A stretch of 64,000 nucleotides of DNA from Candidatus Saccharibacteria bacterium oral taxon 955 (GTDB taxonomy: Bacteria; Patescibacteriota; Saccharimonadia; Saccharimonadales; Saccharimonadaceae), in NCBI GenBank assembly GCA_010202265.1, contig CP047918.1, forward strand, positions 682,001-746,000, in the 5' to 3' direction. The translations under genes and the position numbers were made by a program. How positions within the stretch are numbered: position 1 is the stretch's first letter; the number at the start of each line of letters is the position of its first letter. This document shows positions 61,733 through 64,000 of the stretch, piece by piece. The notes under the pieces were generated by a model. It worked only from the letters and a program-made list of their open reading frames with translations, searched no databases and was not told the DNA's origin.

Positions 61733-63319
61733 TTATCGACGCCCAAACGTCACAATACGCCGTAGCGCTCCGCCGATCTCGCGACGCCACTCCCACACAC
61801 CATATCCGACTACCGCCAGACCAATTCCGCCGCCCACCAACCAACTCATCAAGGACTGCTGAGACGACTGCTTATAGGGAATTACTGGGTGCGACGCCTT
61901 TGGCATACTAGACGACGCCACCTTGCGACAACGATGGGTTACGGGATTACGTTCATAGCCCTCGTCGCAGGGTAGTAGCTCAGCCACTGCGCTCGCAATA
62001 CTACGACAGCGATTAGTTAGAGGGTTACGTTCTTGCCCCTCCTTACACGGCGCCAAGCTGGGCACTGATTTAGTCACGATCTTTCTACAGCGATTGGTTA
62101 GCGGATTACGTTCATAGCCCTCATCACAGGCCGCAAGCGCGCTAATCGCCTCACCGATGTTTCGACACCGCCCCGTCTCCGGGTTTCTATACTTGCCAGC
62201 TGGACAATCTTCGGTATCGTGCGGTTTAGAAATCGGCGTGTATGGACTCGGGCCAGCAACAGAAACTGTCGTCGTCCAATCCCATACACCTTGAGGCAGC
62301 TTCATCCACGAATACCCCTGCTTGGTAGCGCCTGCACCCTCATACCGAACAACCCCAAACCCATTACCACCCCACCTTGGCTCAAACCAGACATAACCAC
62401 CACCATTAGCTAGATTGAGCGGTTCACCTGCCCCGTTTAAGTCAACTATTTCATAGCTACGCGGTTGAATAACCGTCTGCTCGCCGAACAAATACGTGCT
62501 AGCCTCTGTACGACGCCCACCCGACCCATCATTTCTCAAAGCGTAATCATAAAGACGAATTGGCTGATTACTATTGTTATAAATCTTTACAAAATCATGG
62601 CAGTACGTATTGGAAATTTTCTCTTGTGGTGAGCAGTCAACCGCGTAAGGATAAACCTCTACGATCTCAAGAGCACCAGAATAAGTAGCCGGAGGAGTAT
62701 ATAGACCATCATCATACAGATTGACCGATCCGCCAGGCTCTTTGAGCCTTGTCTCATAAAACGTCGACCCTACATAACCCGACCCACGCCCAGTGTTGCG
62801 TCTCCAGACCGACCCACCCGATAGCGTTTGCGCCTTTAGATCTTTGTACATGTACGCTTCGGTACTGATTGATTTGTTCGGCGGAACTAGTCGGACCGTT
62901 TTTACCTGAGTGAAATCAGGTTCTTTCGACCAATTAGTTCGATACGAATACCCATCGATCGCTACTTGCGCGCCGATCGATATCAACGCATGACGATACG
63001 GCTCAAGCATGCCTGTAAGACCACTTGCCCGTCCGATCAACTGACTTTCTACCGAATTTATACAATTAGCATCACAAACCGCAAGACGCCACTGCGTTAA
63101 ATCAACCAATGTCGACCCCCTGTTAAACACTTCTATCACCTCAAGCGAGCTTTGGTCGTTTACGTTTTTATAAGCAGAAATCTCGATATCTGGTGCTTGT
63201 TGCCAGTGATAATTTGGCGTCCTCGACGACGGCACGGCGAGTGCGACCGCCTCCATGTGCCGTGGCACAAATATCATAATTACCAAAATCCACAAAGCAC
63301 CCTTCCATGCCCGCCTCAT
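61733..63319 (-). CDS. Surface protein with lamin-tail domains and Cys repeats
   Basis: 528 residues. A signal-like N-terminus (ALWILVIMIFVPRHMEAVALA), two lamin-tail-type beta domains (about 45-150 with SLEVIEVFNRGSTLVDLTQWRL, and 215-355 with ALEIVEVYPYAVDCS and FVKIYNNSNQPIRLYDY), then four repeats of about 26 residues with pattern C--G--RNP-T-RCR-I, a Ser/Pro stretch and a C-terminal membrane segment (LVGGGIGLAVVGYGVWEW) with a basic tail. It should be anchored in the membrane with the rest outside. Lamin-tail domains in bacteria are linked to cell-surface proteins; binding partner unknown. Confidence 0.87.
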   Translation of the reverse strand: MRRAWKGALWILVIMIFVPRHMEAVALAVPSSRTPNYHWQQAPDIEISAYKNVNDQSSLEVIEVFNRGSTLVDLTQWRLAVCDANCINSVESQLIGRASGLTGMLEPYRHALISIGAQVAIDGYSYRTNWSKEPDFTQVKTVRLVPPNKSISTEAYMYKDLKAQTLSGGSVWRRNTGRGSGYVGSTFYETRLKEPGGSVNLYDDGLYTPPATYSGALEIVEVYPYAVDCSPQEKISNTYCHDFVKIYNNSNQPIRLYDYALRNDGSGGRRTEASTYLFGEQTVIQPRSYEIVDLNGAGEPLNLANGGGYVWFEPRWGGNGFGVVRYEGAGATKQGYSWMKLPQGVWDWTTTVSVAGPSPYTPISKPHDTEDCPAGKYRNPETGRCRNIGEAISALAACDEGYERNPLTNRCRKIVTKSVPSLAPCKEGQERNPLTNRCRSIASAVAELLPCDEGYERNPVTHRCRKVASSSMPKASHPVIPYKQSSQQSLMSWLVGGGIGLAVVGYGVWEWRREIGGALRRIVTFGRR

Positions 63320-63373
63320 GTCTATATCACCCTATTTCAAGCTGTTGATTACCCCCAGATATACACGCCAAAC

Positions 63374-63403
63374 AACTCCTGTGCAAACATAAGCACAGGA
63401 GTT
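63374..63403. terminator. Hairpin between yebC and the lamin-tail gene
   Basis: AACTCCTGTGC pairs perfectly with GCACAGGAGTT; the plus strand continues into TTTG, the minus strand into TGTTTG, so termination of yebC is likely but not canonical. Confidence 0.6.
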
Positions 63404-63428
63404 TTGTAAAAAATACATCAATTATAAC

Positions 63429-64000
63429 TTACTGATCGATATCGACTTTGATGTCAGCGTTCGTATACACACCCGTTACATCATCCAGATCTTCAAGTGC
63501 GTCATACACTTTCATCACCTTGCGTGCCGTCTCAGTATCCTCAACCGGAACCTCATTATTGGCTACATATTGCAGTTCAGCTTCAGCAACCGATAAGCCA
63601 GCCTCGACAATTGCCGTTCGCACCTTTGCCAGATCCTTCATCTCGGTGTAGACCAGCAGCTCACCATCTGACTCACTCGCATCCTCGGCACCAGCGTCAA
63701 GCACAGTCAGAAGCGCATCTTCTCCGCTTGCTGACACCCGTATCACACCCTTACGAGTAAACTGAAACATGACACTTCCAGCGTCGGCCATTGTTCCACC
63801 ATTTTTCGTCACAGCGGTACGCACTTCTGGATACGTACGATTCTTGTTGTCGGTTGCAGTTTCAATAATAAACGCCACCCCTCCAGGGCCGTATGCCTCA
63901 TAAGCCACTTCCTCGAGCTGTGCGGCACTTTTATCGGCTACCCGATCGATTGCCCGTTGGATATTTGCTATAGGCATATTAGCACTTTTAGCTTTTTCGA
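63429..64000 (-). CDS. yebC: YebC/TACO1-family protein (N-terminus beyond the window)
   Basis: The frame runs to the window edge; residues before the internal Met (EKAKSAN-MPIANIQRAIDR) match YebC, so the first 40-50 residues are outside. Typical parts: VAYEAYGPGGVAFIIETATDN, PEVRTAVTKNGGTMADAGSVMFQF, and DDVTGVYTNADI at the end. YebC2-type proteins help ribosomes through proline stretches, while others were described as transcription regulators; which one applies is not clear here. Confidence 0.93.
   Translation of the reverse strand, partial: EKAKSANMPIANIQRAIDRVADKSAAQLEEVAYEAYGPGGVAFIIETATDNKNRTYPEVRTAVTKNGGTMADAGSVMFQFTRKGVIRVSASGEDALLTVLDAGAEDASESDGELLVYTEMKDLAKVRTAIVEAGLSVAEAELQYVANNEVPVEDTETARKVMKVYDALEDLDDVTGVYTNADIKVDIDQ

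Noticed and set aside
61086..61844. Longer start of the HD hydrolase at 61844
   Set aside because: It would overlap the lamin-tail gene by over 100 nt and ignore the -10 box directly before the ATG at 61718.

Overview
The window looks like a chromosome segment of a Candidatus Saccharibacteria (TM7, Candidate Phyla Radiation) bacterium. This is an inference from gene content: a monoderm-type peptidoglycan set (murA fused to a helix-turn-helix, murB, murT/gatD, a class A penicillin-binding protein, a sortase), a type IV pilus operon without secretin genes plus scattered prepilin-like genes, a lamin-tail surface protein, Clp, RNase Y, and many short leaders in which a -10 box lies only 6-10 nt before the start codon. 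The genetic code is standard: UGA is a stop in all intact genes. Eight tRNA genes are present (Glu-UUC, Lys-CUU, Arg-UCG, His-GUG, Gly-UCC, Arg-UCU, Arg-CCG, Pro-UGG).

Layout. 1-8.6 kb is an AT-rich accessory zone in decay: a broken DUF421 gene, a GrpB-like gene, a two-component pair, a CPBP protease, a broken IS1595-type transposase, a Nudix gene, and a broken thiamine-diphosphate enzyme next to a broken SHMT-like PLP enzyme. 8.8-11.15 kb is an unusual G+C-richer cassette: a divergent Arg-rich-tail protein, a strong promoter, a leader with three strong hairpins, three small ORFs (two encoding small membrane proteins), two more very stable hairpins, and a 24-nt segment near the 3' end that is complementary to the 5' leader. 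I consider this the best candidate for an undescribed system.

11.1-17.5 kb holds a large sensor kinase, a methyltransferase-like gene, a CheY-like regulator, folD and a membrane protein. 17.5-26.4 kb has tRNAs, murB, four prepilin-like genes (one a 705-residue adhesin-like protein), a frameshifted glyA, and the XRE-MurA fusion. 26.5-31.8 kb has a 1273-residue protein ending in a GNAT domain, a CorA-type transporter and tRNAs. 31.8-39.5 kb has a membrane-anchored Clp ATPase, murT-gatD, an acyltransferase-like protein and a GT39-type glycosyltransferase. 39.6-46 kb has gpmA, eno, a sortase, Nudix, rny, tsaB and tsaE.

46-52.2 kb is the pilus assembly operon pilB-pilC-pilM-pilN-pilO-(pilP-like)-PRC-barrel gene. 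52.2-64 kb is a repair and envelope block: recA-Nudix-hydrolase-recX, a pseudopilin, a PH-domain membrane protein, yebC (cut by the window edge), a lamin-tail protein, an HD hydrolase, ruvC, a penicillin-binding protein, ruvA and ruvB. Together these genes cover lipid II synthesis and amidation, cell-wall cross-linking, pilus-based attachment, recombination and the lower half of glycolysis, as expected of a small attached bacterium with reduced biosynthesis.
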